A stretch of 64,000 nt of DNA from Odoribacter sp. Z80 (GCF_009935865.1 NZ_QWEL01000011.1:43841-107840), one strand, 5' to 3'; positions 39,243-47,556 are shown, numbered from the stretch's first letter. The notes: generated by a model from the sequence alone, not told the origin. Made by a program: numbers and translations.

Positions 39243-39620
39243 TTATTTAAGTTCAACTTCAGCTCCTGCTTCTTCCAGCTGAGCTTTCAATTGTTCAGCT
39301 TCTTCCTTAGAAACTTTTTCTTTCAAAGGAGCCGGAGCTTTATCAACTAATTCTTTAGCTTCTTTCAGTCCAAGACCGGTCAGTTCTTTCACCAATTTTA
39401 CAACGCCTAATTTAGCAGCGCCACCTGATTTCAGGATTACGTCAAACTCTGTCTGAGCAGCACCACCAGCTTCAGCGCCACCAGCTGCAGGAGCAGCAAC
39501 AACAGCAGCAGCTGCTGCAGGTTCGATTCCGTATTCTTCTTTTAAGATGTCAGCTAACTCTTTTACGTCTTTTACTGTCAGGTTAACTAATTCTTCTGCA
39601 AGTTTTTTCAAATCTGCCAT
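39243..39620 (-). CDS. rplL: 50S ribosomal protein L7/L12
   Basis: 125 residues. N-terminal dimerisation helices ([20 protein letters not shown]), an Ala/Gly-rich hinge at about 35-52 and the C-terminal factor-binding domain ([22 protein letters not shown]) are all present. It forms the ribosomal stalk that recruits EF-Tu and EF-G. It lies 47 bp after rplJ, the usual order. Confidence 0.98.
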   Translation of the reverse strand: MADLKKLAEELVNLTVKDVKELADILKEEYGIEPAAAAAVVAAPAAGGAEAGGAAQTEFDVILKSGGAAKLGVVKLVKELTGLGLKEAKELVDKAPAPLKEKVSKEEAEQLKAQLEEAGAEVELK

Positions 39621-39667
39621 TTCGATAAGTATTTAAAATGTTTTTATTCAAATAATAATAATGTAAA

Positions 39668-40186
39668 TTATGCTCTATCTTCAAGAGTTTTAAGCACTCC
39701 GCCGATAGTATTTTTCCCTGATTCCAAAGCAGAGATAAGTTTTTGCATCGGTGACTGCAGCAACAGTACGATATCTCCCAGCAACTCTTCCTTCGATTTG
39801 ATGCTAACGAGAGCGTCCAGTTGATTTTCACCTACATAGGCACATTCTTCCACGAACGCAGCCTTCAGCACAGGTTTATCATGACTCTTACGAAACTCTT
39901 TGATCAGTTTTGCAGGAGCATTCCCTGTTTCAGACAGCATCACGGCACTGGAACCTTTCAATACACTATAAATTTCATTATAGTCGGTATCCAGACCATC
40001 CAACGCTACCCGCAACAAAGTATTTTTTACCTGAATCAATTTGATATTAGCGTCGAAACATGCCTTACGCAATTCCTGCGTAGCAGCTGCATCCAACTCA
40101 GAAATATCACTGATATAGATATGCTTGTGTGCTTTAATCTGCTCGGTTAAATTGTCTATGATTACTTGTTTTTCTTCCCTTTTCAT
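39668..40186 (-). CDS. rplJ: 50S ribosomal protein L10
   Basis: 172 residues with the L10 pattern (KREEKQVIIDNLTEQIKAHK, VKNTLLRVAL, GSSAVMLSE) and the C-terminal helix that binds L7/L12 dimers. L10 anchors the stalk. The rplA-rplJ gap is only 29 bp, too short for the long L10 autoregulatory leader seen in enterobacteria, so any L10 feedback must act elsewhere. Confidence 0.97.
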   Translation of the reverse strand: MKREEKQVIIDNLTEQIKAHKHIYISDISELDAAATQELRKACFDANIKLIQVKNTLLRVALDGLDTDYNEIYSVLKGSSAVMLSETGNAPAKLIKEFRKSHDKPVLKAAFVEECAYVGENQLDALVSIKSKEELLGDIVLLLQSPMQKLISALESGKNTIGGVLKTLEDRA

Positions 40187-40215
40187 TCTACAAATGGTCC
40201 TTTAAAGGTTAATAA

Positions 40216-40911
40216 TTAATCAAGTAATGACTTAAGGTCTAATTTAATACCGGGACTCATTGTACTTGACAGGAATACACTCTTCACATAAGTTCCTTTT
40301 GCAGAAGAAGGTTTCAGTTTCTGGATCGTGGCCATGAACTCACGGGCATTATCCTTAATTTTCCCTGCATCGAAATTCACCTTACCGATTGAAGTGTGTA
40401 CGATACCAAATTTGTCAACTTTAAAATCAATTTTTCCCTGCTTTACCTCGTTTACGGCTTTACCAATTTCCATGGTAACGGTACCGCTCTTCGGGTTAGG
40501 CATCAATCCACGCGGACCTAAAATTCGTCCTAAAGCACCTATTTTACCCATGATGGCCGGCATTGTAATGATAATATCAATATCAGTCCAACCTGATTTC
40601 AATTTCTCAATATACTCATCCAATCCAACATAGTCGGCTCCGGCAGCTTTGGCCTCTTCCACCTTGTCAGGCGTACAAAGCACCAATACACGTACTTCTT
40701 TACCGGTTCCGTGAGGCAGGGTCACAACGCCGCGAACCATTTGATTGGCTTTACGCGGGTCTACCCCCAGACGAACGTCCATGTCAACTGACGCATCAAA
40801 CTTGGTAAAAGTAATCTCCTTCACCAGTTGAGCAGCTTCCTCAATGGTATAAACTTTACCATTTTCGATTTTTTCTAAAGCTAACTTCTTATTTTTTGTC
40901 AGTTTACTCAT
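40216..40911 (-). CDS. rplA: 50S ribosomal protein L1
   Basis: 231 residues. The two-domain L1 fold is clear from [34 protein letters not shown] and the C-terminal [16 protein letters not shown]1 forms the mobile stalk near the E site and in many bacteria represses its own operon. It starts 24 bp after the rplK stop. Confidence 0.98.
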   Translation of the reverse strand: MSKLTKNKKLALEKIENGKVYTIEEAAQLVKEITFTKFDASVDMDVRLGVDPRKANQMVRGVVTLPHGTGKEVRVLVLCTPDKVEEAKAAGADYVGLDEYIEKLKSGWTDIDIIITMPAIMGKIGALGRILGPRGLMPNPKSGTVTMEIGKAVNEVKQGKIDFKVDKFGIVHTSIGKVNFDAGKIKDNAREFMATIQKLKPSSAKGTYVKSVFLSSTMSPGIKLDLKSLLD

Positions 40912-40935
40912 TACGTTTGAAGTATTACAAATTCA

Positions 40936-41373
40936 TTAAAAAGGTTTTTCACCATCAATGGTGATACCCATACTTCTGGCAGTTCCAGCTACCATGCTCA
41001 TTGCTTTTTCGATCTCGAAAGCATTCAAATCGCTCATCTTACCCGTAGCAATTTCCCGAACCTTATCCCAGGAAATAGAAGCTACTTTCTTACGGTTAGG
41101 CTGGTCTGAACCGGATTTGATCTTCGCTGCTTCCAAAAGCTGAATAGCAACAGGAGGCTGTTTGGTAATGAAATCAAATGATTTATCACCGTAAACCTGA
41201 ATAATCACCGGAATGATCTTTCCTGCCTGGTCCTGAGTTCTTGCATTAAATTGCTTACAGAAGTCCATAATATTGACTCCTTTAGAACCTAAAGCGGGAC
41301 CTACTGGAGGAGAAGGATTCGCAGCACCAGCTTTAATCTGTAGCTTGATAAGAGCTTCAACTTCTTTTGCCAT
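40936..41373 (-). CDS. rplK: 50S ribosomal protein L11
   Basis: 145 residues. It has the N-terminal [19 protein letters not shown] with the conserved prolines of the thiostrepton-site domain and [13 protein letters not shown], then the C-terminal rRNA-binding helix region ([14 protein letters not shown]). It binds the GTPase-associated centre of 23S rRNA. It follows nusG by 19 bp. Confidence 0.98.
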   Translation of the reverse strand: MAKEVEALIKLQIKAGAANPSPPVGPALGSKGVNIMDFCKQFNARTQDQAGKIIPVIIQVYGDKSFDFITKQPPVAIQLLEAAKIKSGSDQPNRKKVASISWDKVREIATGKMSDLNAFEIEKAMSMVAGTARSMGITIDGEKPF

Positions 41374-41392
41374 GATTTTTTAATCCAATAAA

Positions 41393-41944
41393 TTAATTAT
41401 CTTTTTCTACCTGCATGAAACTCAATTCGAGCGGTGTCTGACGACCAAAAACCTTGACAATTACTTTCACTCGTTTTTTGTCATTATTCACCTCCTCTAT
41501 CACACCGGTAAAACCGTTGAACGGACCGTCTGTAACTTTTACGGATTCGCCAACGACATAAGGTATGTTTATCTCCTCGGGTTGTTCCGCCAGCTCATCT
41601 ACCGTTCCGAGAATCCTGTTAATTTCCGATTGACGCATCGGAACCGGATCTCCTCCTTTGGTTTCCCCCAGGAAGCCTATCACGTTCGTAATATCACGAA
41701 GCATGTGGGGAATTTCACCAACAAGAGCTGCCTCTATCATCACATAACCGGGAAAGAAATTCCGCTCTTTGCTGATCTTCTTACCATTACGTACCTGATA
41801 GATTTTCTCAGTAGGTATCAAAACCTGTGAAACATAATCCTGCAGCCCTAAACTGGCAACTTCATTTTCAATGTACTCCTTGACCTTCTTCTCTTTTCCG
41901 CCGATCACACGAAGTACATACCATCTTTTCTTAATTTCTGCCAT
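41393..41944 (-). CDS. nusG: Transcription termination/antitermination protein NusG
   Basis: 183 residues. The NGN domain (KRWYVLRVIGGKEKKVKEYI ... FFPGYVMIEA) and the C-terminal KOW domain (VTDGPFNGFTGVIEEVN) are complete. It binds RNA polymerase and links it to Rho or the ribosome. It is located 18 bp after secE, the canonical order. Separate loop insertions typical of NusG-like UpxY antiterminators are absent, so this is the housekeeping protein. Confidence 0.97.
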   Translation of the reverse strand: MAEIKKRWYVLRVIGGKEKKVKEYIENEVASLGLQDYVSQVLIPTEKIYQVRNGKKISKERNFFPGYVMIEAALVGEIPHMLRDITNVIGFLGETKGGDPVPMRQSEINRILGTVDELAEQPEEINIPYVVGESVKVTDGPFNGFTGVIEEVNNDKKRVKVIVKVFGRQTPLELSFMQVEKDN

Positions 41945-41962
41945 GTCTGTTCTGAGGATTAA

Positions 41963-42151
41963 TTACAACATACCATATATAAAATCCATAATGTGTCTGA
42001 ACGCAAAGTCCATAACAAATATGCCTACAGCAATAATGACGGAAGCTATCATCACAATAGTAGCACTACTTTGGAGTTCAGCCCATGATGGCCAGGAGAC
42101 TTTATTAATCAGCTCGTTATAAACGTCTGCAAAATAAGCTTTTATATTCAT
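41963..42151 (-). CDS. secE: Preprotein translocase subunit SecE
   Basis: 62 residues, the short single-membrane-helix form. The conserved amphipathic part FADVYNELINKVSWPSWAEL precedes one hydrophobic helix (SSATIVMIASVIIAVGIFVM). It clamps SecY in the translocon. It lies between tRNA-Trp and nusG, the classical tuf-trpT-secE-nusG order. Confidence 0.95.
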   Translation of the reverse strand: MNIKAYFADVYNELINKVSWPSWAELQSSATIVMIASVIIAVGIFVMDFAFRHIMDFIYGML

Positions 42152-42202
42152 CTTAAATCGTAGATTGTAATTTTAAATTACCTGAATTTAAAATATATTC
42201 AG

Positions 42203-42275
42203 CACGGGTGGAGAGGCTCGAACTCCCGACACCTGGTTTTGGAGACCAGTGCTCTACCAACTGAGCTACACCCGT
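42203..42275 (-). tRNA. tRNA-Trp (CCA anticodon)
   Basis: A 73-nt cloverleaf on the minus strand. The acceptor arms are ACGGGTG and CACCCGT, the D arm is GCTC...GAGC, the anticodon stem CTGGT/ACCAG encloses loop CTCCAAA (anticodon CCA), and the T arm carries GTTCGAG. The 3' CCA is not encoded; the sequence continues CTG after the discriminator G. It lies between tuf and secE and is probably cotranscribed. Confidence 0.97.
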
Positions 42276-42279
42276 AAAA

Positions 42280-42306
42280 CAAGGCGGTTTTTCATAGCCC
42301 GCCTTG
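42280..42306 (-). terminator. Hairpin between tuf and tRNA-Trp
   Basis: Perfect 8-bp stem CAAGGCGG / CCGCCTTG with an 11-nt loop; the minus strand continues TTTTA. It may be a partial terminator or a processing signal for release of the tRNA from the tuf transcript. Confidence 0.6.
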
Positions 42307-42319
42307 CCAATATGGAATC

Positions 42320-43507
42320 TTATTCTAAGATTTCAGTAATCTGACCTGCACCTACTGTACGTCCACCTTCACGGATTGCGAAACGAAGACCAAGTGAGCA
42401 AGCTACCGGAGTCAACAATTCAACCGTAATGGTTACGTTATCTCCCGGCATTACCATTTCAGTTCCTTCCGGCAGGGTAATTTCACCGGTAACGTCCATA
42501 GTACGCAGATAGAACTGAGGTCTGTACTTATTGTGGAACGGAGTGTGACGTCCACCTTCTTCTTTTTTCAGGATATAAACCTCAGCTTTAAATTTCTGGT
42601 GCGGCTTCACAGAACCCGGTTTTGCTAACACCATACCACGTTTGATTTCATTTTTGTCGATACCACGCAGCAACAGACCAACGTTATCTCCGGCTTCTCC
42701 TTCGTCCAACAATTTGCGGAACATTTCAACTCCGGTACATACCGTTTTCTTTCCGTCAGCACCCAAACCGATGATTTCCAATTCATCACCGACATGCACG
42801 ATACCTGTTTCAATACGACCAGTAGCAACAGTACCACGACCCGTAATAGAGAAAACATCCTCAACCGGCATCAGGAACGGTTTTTCGTTGTCACGCGGAG
42901 GAAGCGGAATCCAGTTATCAACAGCATCCATCAACTCCATTACTTTTTCTTCCCATTTTGCTTCACCATTCAGTGCACCCAATGCAGAACCCAAAATAAT
43001 CGGAGTATTGTCACCATCATATTGATAGAAAGACAACAATTCACGAACTTCCATTTCAACCAGTTCCAACATTTCCTGGTCGTCAACCATATCCACTTTA
43101 TTCAGGAATACTACAATTCTCGGAACGTTCACCTGACGAGCCAACAAAATGTGCTCACGAGTCTGAGGCATCGGACCGTCAGTTGCAGCACAAACCAAAA
43201 TAGCACCGTCCATCTGAGCAGCACCAGTAACCATGTTCTTTACATAGTCGGCGTGACCCGGACAGTCAACGTGTGCATAGTGACGGTTTGCCGTCTGATA
43301 TTCTACGTGAGAAGTATTAATCGTAATACCTCTTTCTTTTTCTTCCGGTGCATTATCGATAGAATCGAAAGAACGCAATTCAGAAAGACCTTTCTTTGCC
43401 AATACAGTAGTAATTGCTGCAGTCAAAGTGGTTTTACCGTGGTCTACGTGACCGATAGTACCGATATTTACGTGTGGTTTTGACCTGTCAAACTTTTCTT
43501 TAGCCAT
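42320..43507 (-). CDS. tuf: Elongation factor Tu
   Basis: 395 residues. GTPase motifs G1 GHVDHGKT, G3 DCPGH, G4 NKVD and G5 SAL are present, with [11 protein letters not shown] as switch I. Domains II and III are full length, ending [14 protein letters not shown]. It delivers aminoacyl-tRNA to the ribosome. It is first in the long operon running to rpoC, with a consensus promoter 128 bp upstream of the ATG and a leader of about 120 nt. Confidence 0.99.
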   Translation of the reverse strand: MAKEKFDRSKPHVNIGTIGHVDHGKTTLTAAITTVLAKKGLSELRSFDSIDNAPEEKERGITINTSHVEYQTANRHYAHVDCPGHADYVKNMVTGAAQMDGAILVCAATDGPMPQTREHILLARQVNVPRIVVFLNKVDMVDDQEMLELVEMEVRELLSFYQYDGDNTPIILGSALGALNGEAKWEEKVMELMDAVDNWIPLPPRDNEKPFLMPVEDVFSITGRGTVATGRIETGIVHVGDELEIIGLGADGKKTVCTGVEMFRKLLDEGEAGDNVGLLLRGIDKNEIKRGMVLAKPGSVKPHQKFKAEVYILKKEEGGRHTPFHNKYRPQFYLRTMDVTGEITLPEGTEMVMPGDNVTITVELLTPVACSLGLRFAIREGGRTVGAGQITEILE

Positions 43508-43634
43508 GACTTAAAAACTTTTTTTTATAATTAAACATTTATCTCAAAAAATAATCTGCATTCACATCTCGAAATTATTGAAACTCAATACATTATTCAC
43601 AATATGAGTTATCAAGCCCATTCTTTAGAGCGTG

Positions 43635-43665
43635 CAAATATAATTAAATAATTCTGATCCACAAA
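43635..43665 (-). promoter_or_regulatory. Consensus promoter of the tuf-trpT-secE-nusG-rpl-rpo operon
   Basis: On the minus strand TTTG (43665-43662), 19 bp spacer, TATATTTG (43642-43635): an exact match to the Bacteroidota housekeeping promoter. The resulting leader of about 120 nt contains a small hairpin (arms AACTCA/TGAGTT, 43582-43610). Confidence 0.88.
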
Positions 43666-43762
43666 ATTATTTGCCTGAAAGTTGAAAGTTTATCCTTTAA
43701 AGATGAATCTCTTACCCTCACCTTTCAATCTCCCGTTTTTGCTTATTTTGCCCCGAACCGGT

Positions 43763-44062
43763 TCAGCATTCTCTTTCTTTCTCTTTATTCTTCACCAGCT
43801 GACGCTTCAGCACATCATACAACTCATCTACAGCTTCCTCAAATTTCTTAGCATTTTTCTTCGCAAAAATATCCTGCCCTTTCACATTTACAGTCACCTC
43901 AACGACTTTATTTTCAAGATGATCGTCTTTTTCCAACTTTAGGGTAACATCCACACCGATAATCCCATCGTGATATTTATCCAGCTTGCTTAATTTCTTC
44001 TGTACAAAATCTTCCAACTGGGAACTGGCAGAAAAACCTACTGCATTGATTTTCATTTCCAT
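43763..44062 (-). CDS. hpf: Ribosome hibernation-promoting factor (short HPF/RaiA-like)
   Basis: 99 residues, matching the short HPF form: MKINAVGFSASSQLEDFVQKK, LDKYHDGIIGVDVTL, VEVTVNVKGQDIFAKK and a basic C-terminus. It binds the 30S mRNA channel and promotes ribosome inactivation in stationary phase. It lies 19 bp after the xer stop and is third gene of rpsU-xer-hpf. Its start is preceded by AAGGAGG with 7-nt spacing, a textbook Shine-Dalgarno that almost no other gene here has. The start could be read as the second Met (MKINAV), but the SD fixes the first. Confidence 0.93.
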   Translation of the reverse strand: MEMKINAVGFSASSQLEDFVQKKLSKLDKYHDGIIGVDVTLKLEKDDHLENKVVEVTVNVKGQDIFAKKNAKKFEEAVDELYDVLKRQLVKNKEKEREC

Positions 44063-44069
44063 AATACGT

Positions 44070-44076
44070 CCTCCTT
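44070..44076 (-). promoter_or_regulatory. Strong Shine-Dalgarno of hpf
   Basis: AAGGAGG on the minus strand, 7 nt before the ATG of hpf (spacer ACGTATT). Unusual for this phylum. Confidence 0.85.
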
Positions 44077-44081
44077 ACATT

Positions 44082-45002
44082 TTAAGCCCGAGGATGAGCT
44101 TGATTATAAACTCGTTTTAAACTCTCAAAAGAATTATGAGTATAAATTTGTGTCGCAGAGAGTCCTGAATGACCAAGTAGTTTACGGATAGCCTCTATGC
44201 AAGCCCCGTTATTCAGCAAAGCAGTCGCAAAAGAGTGGCGCAAAATATGGGGACTTCGTTTGGCCGAAGAGGTCACTTCTTCCAGGCATTTTTTTACATG
44301 CCTGTAAATAAATTTTTCATTAGCAGGTGCCCCAACATCCGTAATGAAGAAAAAAGAATGCCTTCCGTCCACCTTGCCATTACGCACCTCCAGGTATTCC
44401 CGGATTTCCTCAGACAACTCCTCAAGTATCGGAACAAGCCGTTGCTTATCCCCTTTCCCGTTCACCAGAATAACACCGCCGCTCAAATCTATATCAGCCA
44501 ACTTCAGCCCGACCAACTCAGAACGGCGCATTCCGGTACAATAAGCCATCATCAAGATCATCAAATCCCGGAAGACGGAAAAATCATCCCTGGCTGCTCT
44601 TTTCTTATCCAGCAATTCACTCATTTTATAGTCCGGAACAAAAACAGGCAATTTCTTACCTATTTTAGGGACAACCACCGACTCCGTCGGATTTTCTGTC
44701 CGTATTCCCTCATGCATTTGATAACGAAAAAACGCACGCAAAGAGCTCAGTTTCCTACGCACCGAACGGGCAGACATCGGCTTCAACTTCCGCTCCTGCC
44801 CTCCGGCAACAAATCCTCCGGACATCAAACCAGACTCAAAGCGTCGGACCATCCCGGAAGTAACCTCTTTCCAATCACAAACCAACTCAACCTTTTCACA
44901 GAACTCAACAAATTGATTCAAATCCTCTTCATAGGCAGTTACCGTATGAGGCGAATAACGCTTAACACAAGTCAGGTACTGCAAAAATGAATCAATCTCC
45001 AT
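44082..45002 (-). CDS. Tyrosine recombinase of the XerC/XerD type
   Basis: 306 residues from MEIDSFLQYLTCVK. The SAM-like N-terminal DNA-binding domain (about 1-90) is followed by the catalytic domain with Arg in GMRRSELVGL, Lys in NGKGDKQR, HxxR in HILRHSFAT, His in LGHSGLSATQ and the Tyr nucleophile in IYTHNSF. Length and lack of accessory genes point to a housekeeping Xer rather than an element integrase. I chose the start at 45002 because AAAGGAG lies 7 nt upstream of it; the ATG at 45008 would be only 1 nt from that SD. It follows rpsU in the operon. Confidence 0.93.
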   Translation of the reverse strand: MEIDSFLQYLTCVKRYSPHTVTAYEEDLNQFVEFCEKVELVCDWKEVTSGMVRRFESGLMSGGFVAGGQERKLKPMSARSVRRKLSSLRAFFRYQMHEGIRTENPTESVVVPKIGKKLPVFVPDYKMSELLDKKRAARDDFSVFRDLMILMMAYCTGMRRSELVGLKLADIDLSGGVILVNGKGDKQRLVPILEELSEEIREYLEVRNGKVDGRHSFFFITDVGAPANEKFIYRHVKKCLEEVTSSAKRSPHILRHSFATALLNNGACIEAIRKLLGHSGLSATQIYTHNSFESLKRVYNQAHPRA

Positions 45003-45009
45003 ACCCATT

Positions 45010-45016
45010 CTCCTTT
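45010..45016 (-). promoter_or_regulatory. Strong Shine-Dalgarno of the xer gene
   Basis: AAAGGAG on the minus strand with 7 nt (AATGGGT) before the ATG at 45002. It decides between two in-frame ATG codons. Confidence 0.8.
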
Positions 45017-45036
45017 AAACGAATCTAATTTAACGT

Positions 45037-45068
45037 ATTCATCCGGGAAAAACAAATCCCGGACGAAT
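45037..45068 (-). other. Hairpin in the rpsU-xer gap
   Basis: Arms TCCGGGA/TCCCGGA (45042-45048 and 45057-45063), extended after one mismatch by ATTC/GAAT. It ends about 20 nt before the xer SD. No T tract follows, so it is not an ordinary terminator. It could protect the 3' end of an rpsU mRNA or affect access to the SD. Confidence 0.5.
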
Positions 45069-45175
45069 TATTTTCAGACAAACATCTCGTCTGTCTCAGA
45101 AAAACTGCCTTAGAATAAACCAAAACCTCCGACCCCGCAGCTCACCTCACCGTTTTAGTCCGTTTCCACCGTCAA

Positions 45176-45367
45176 TTAATCCTCAGCCTGCTGCAAGCCT
45201 TGCTTATAAATAGCCTTAATACGTTGAGCACGGTTGCGGACAGAAGGCTTAGTAAAAGCCTGACGGTCTCTTAATTCTTTTACTACACCTGTTTTTTCAA
45301 ATTTTCTCTTGAATTTTTTTAAGGCTCTCTCAATATTTTCGCCTTCTTTCAGAGGTACAATAATCAT
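45176..45367 (-). CDS. rpsU: 30S ribosomal protein S21
   Basis: 63 residues, full length: MIIVPLKEGENIERALKKFK, then a basic helical tail RKFEKTGVVKELRDRQAF. bS21 sits next to the 3' end of 16S rRNA; in Bacteroidota, with bS18 and bS6, it is reported to sequester the anti-Shine-Dalgarno. The start itself has no SD (AAAAAATC before ATG), yet the 210-nt leader contains an 8-nt anti-SD complement. It is first gene of rpsU-xer-hpf with a perfect promoter. Confidence 0.97.
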   Translation of the reverse strand: MIIVPLKEGENIERALKKFKRKFEKTGVVKELRDRQAFTKPSVRNRAQRIKAIYKQGLQQAED

Positions 45368-45578
45368 GATTTTTTATTTTTAAATTATACGACGCATGAA
45401 TCTGTTGCATTACGACCCTGTTTCAGCCACATACAACCCAGAAGTCCCTACAACGACTTCCTGTTTTTGGATTTTCACTTTATTTTCTGGTTTTCAGACA
45501 AGCCTCCACTTGTCCCAACTAACATCCTCCTTTCAAAGTGTATCGATTCTTAATGCGTTAAATACAATTAAATTTTGG
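45368..45578 (-). promoter_or_regulatory. Structured rpsU leader with anti-SD complement (candidate autoregulatory element)
   Basis: From the inferred transcription start near 45578, the transcript contains AAAGGAGG (45533-45526), a perfect complement of the 16S anti-SD. Next comes a hairpin GACAAG-TGGAGG-CTTGTC (45514-45497) whose loop contains a second GGAGG, then a hairpin GAAGTC-N8-GACTTC (45460-45441). A short frame TTG...TAA (45518-45480, 12 codons) starts exactly 7 nt after AAAGGAGG. The element lies 158 nt upstream of the rpsU ATG. Direct role in S21 feedback is inferred. Confidence 0.55.
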
Positions 45579-45582
45579 ACGA

Positions 45583-45613
45583 CAAAGGTAAGAAAAAAGA
45601 CAAAAAGGACAAA
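45583..45613 (-). promoter_or_regulatory. Consensus promoter of rpsU-xer-hpf
   Basis: On the minus strand TTTG (45613-45610), 19 bp spacer, TACCTTTG (45590-45583): an exact consensus match. Confidence 0.85.
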
Positions 45614-45630
45614 GTGAAAAGTGAAAATTT

Positions 45631-45903
45631 CTACGGATTCAGCAAATCCTTACAATAGTACCCCAGAATGGAATTAATCATAGCTACATAATTCCGGGCT
45701 TTACGGTTTTCCGGATTCAAACGAAGGACAGCATTAAATTTATTTAATGCTTCAGACAACCTACCAGTAGCATATATCAATTCTCCCAACCACAACAACC
45801 CCTGTTCGTCCTGACCGTTTTCTGCCAACCAATCTTGCAACATCCGGATAGCTTCCTCCTGCCGGCCAGCCTCCCACAAAGCTTTTATCTTCTCTTCTTC
45901 CAT
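45631..45903 (-). CDS. Small TPR-repeat protein
   Basis: 90 residues, cytoplasmic. About two tetratricopeptide repeats are visible: ALWEAGRQEEAIRMLQDWL / GLLWLGELIYATGRLSEALN and FNAVLRLNPENRKARNYVAM. A protein-interaction role is likely; the partner is unknown. It starts 6 bp after the stop of the M23 peptidase gene, so the two form an operon. The ending ILGYYCKDLLNP is conserved-looking but unassigned. Confidence 0.8.
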   Translation of the reverse strand: MEEEKIKALWEAGRQEEAIRMLQDWLAENGQDEQGLLWLGELIYATGRLSEALNKFNAVLRLNPENRKARNYVAMINSILGYYCKDLLNP

Positions 45904-45909
45904 TGTTTC

Positions 45910-47556
45910 CTATTTTTTTACTTTTACAATCAATTCATTTTTATTGCCCGCCCGGTCAACAGCCTCTATCCTCACTTCATTTATCCTGCCTTTCTGAAAT
46001 ACAGGCTCCTCCAGACTACACTGCAACAAATCCACACGAGGGTCATAACTAAAAAGACACCACTTCCCATTGACTTCCCCCCGATAAGTCTTTATTCCAG
46101 ACAATTTATCTTTTATCCGGAAACGCAAAGCCCGCTCCTGAAATTTCCCTAAAAAAGTAATTTCAGGGGCCTGCTCATCTTTCACCACCGTATAACGGCT
46201 CAAATAGTTTATTTCAGCCTTCAGTCCGGCATCCGTATGGACTGTTTCCACCACATATTTTCTACCGTCGGAAGCAACCTCATAAATCAGATCCTGCACA
46301 CCGAAATCTCCCAACAAAAACAAATGAGCTTTATGAAATAAAGGCACCTCCCGTTCTGACAACACAAAAATATCCCGCCCCGTCAAAGTATCTTTTTCCA
46401 CCCTTAATCTCTTCCTGACCGAACTGAATAAAGAACCGGCCGGCAATTCCACCCGACACCCCGGCAACTCCAGCAATTCATCTTTGTCATACTTTACAAT
46501 TCCGGCTTCAGCCTCTCGCCGGGCCTCCACCCCTTTCAAAAGCAGCGACACCTCACTCCGATTCATATTCTTATCTTCCAGAACAACATTCACTTTTACC
46601 AAACTATCTTTCTCCACCTCTATATACCCGCCATTCCGATTACGAATCCCCAGAAAACGATGCTGGTAATTTCCAAAACAACGATAAACGGTTTCTTTCT
46701 TTTTATATGCATCAAAATCTTTTACCTCATTAATCAGACAAGCTTGTTCAAAAGAACAGGAATCCATACTTAACTCAAATAAAGTATCCGAATCAGCCAC
46801 AAGCGTCATTCTATACACCCCCAGCTTATTCCAGGAATCCTCCATATAATCCGTAACAAACACCCCCACTCCGACTTTCCCTGCCGGCACACCCACCGTA
46901 CCAGCACCATATCTTCCTCCTCCCTGCACTTTTACCCCGACCCTTTTCAATAAGTCTGCACATCCGCCCCCGGAAACCGCATACAAATAAATGGATTTCA
47001 CCGAAGGAGCCTTTCTGTCGCGAATCGAATAAAAAGACAAAGGGTTGATGGCCCGTTCACTGGCCGTATTCCGGATCTCAAAATGCAGATGCGGTCCTCC
47101 GGACGAACCGGTATTTCCACTGTATGCAATGGTATCACCCTGTTTAAAAAACAACCGGTATTCCCTAAAATCCTCGTCCACTTGAAAATGCTCTTTTTCA
47201 TACTGAATACTACGGACAATCTCCGCAACCACAGGGACAAAACGTTGCAAATGCCCGTATACTGATGTAGTCCCGTCCGCATGTTCTATATACATAGCCT
47301 GCCCATAACCGACAGGCGAGACACTTACCCGGACCAGATACCCGTCCTTGACACATACCACCGGCAGTCCTTCCACCCCTCCCGTACGAATATCAATACC
47401 GGAATGGAAATGAGTGGCACGCAGCTCTCCGAAATTTCCGCTCAACAAAATACTCTTCCCGACCGGCACCATCCATTCCTGCCCGCAGCTTCTTAACGGA
47501 ATCAAAGCCAAACTATTAAACAAAACGTAAAATAATAAAACAACCGGTATTCTCAT
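45910..47556 (-). CDS. M23-family metallopeptidase (LytM domain), secreted
   Basis: 548 residues from MRIPVVLLFYVLF, which gives a clean signal peptide; an ATG seven codons earlier is possible. The LytM domain at about 45-175 has HFHSGIDIRTGG (first zinc ligands H and D), the second motif GHLQRF and the third GPHLHFEIR, so all zinc ligands are present. The remaining 370 residues are beta-rich, with Ig-like segments near the end (APEITFLGKF ... DRAGNKNELIVKVKK). It probably cleaves peptidoglycan cross-links or regulates an amidase in the periplasm. It is divergent from the coiled-coil/zapA operon. Confidence 0.9.
   Translation of the reverse strand: MRIPVVLLFYVLFNSLALIPLRSCGQEWMVPVGKSILLSGNFGELRATHFHSGIDIRTGGVEGLPVVCVKDGYLVRVSVSPVGYGQAMYIEHADGTTSVYGHLQRFVPVVAEIVRSIQYEKEHFQVDEDFREYRLFFKQGDTIAYSGNTGSSGGPHLHFEIRNTASERAINPLSFYSIRDRKAPSVKSIYLYAVSGGGCADLLKRVGVKVQGGGRYGAGTVGVPAGKVGVGVFVTDYMEDSWNKLGVYRMTLVADSDTLFELSMDSCSFEQACLINEVKDFDAYKKKETVYRCFGNYQHRFLGIRNRNGGYIEVEKDSLVKVNVVLEDKNMNRSEVSLLLKGVEARREAEAGIVKYDKDELLELPGCRVELPAGSLFSSVRKRLRVEKDTLTGRDIFVLSEREVPLFHKAHLFLLGDFGVQDLIYEVASDGRKYVVETVHTDAGLKAEINYLSRYTVVKDEQAPEITFLGKFQERALRFRIKDKLSGIKTYRGEVNGKWCLFSYDPRVDLLQCSLEEPVFQKGRINEVRIEAVDRAGNKNELIVKVKK

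Noticed and set aside
42160..42320. tRNA-Trp as an integration site
   Set aside because: The tRNA is intact and flanked by its conserved neighbours tuf and secE. No direct repeat of its 3' end was seen.
44082..45002. Tyrosine recombinase as sign of an integrated element
   Set aside because: It sits between rpsU and hpf in a housekeeping operon, with no attachment repeats, no tRNA disruption and no mobile genes nearby. It looks like a chromosomal Xer.
45396..45617. 73-codon plus-strand open frame opposite the rpsU leader
   Set aside because: It overlaps the rpsU promoter and leader on the other strand, has no start signals and a composition unlike the coding genes.
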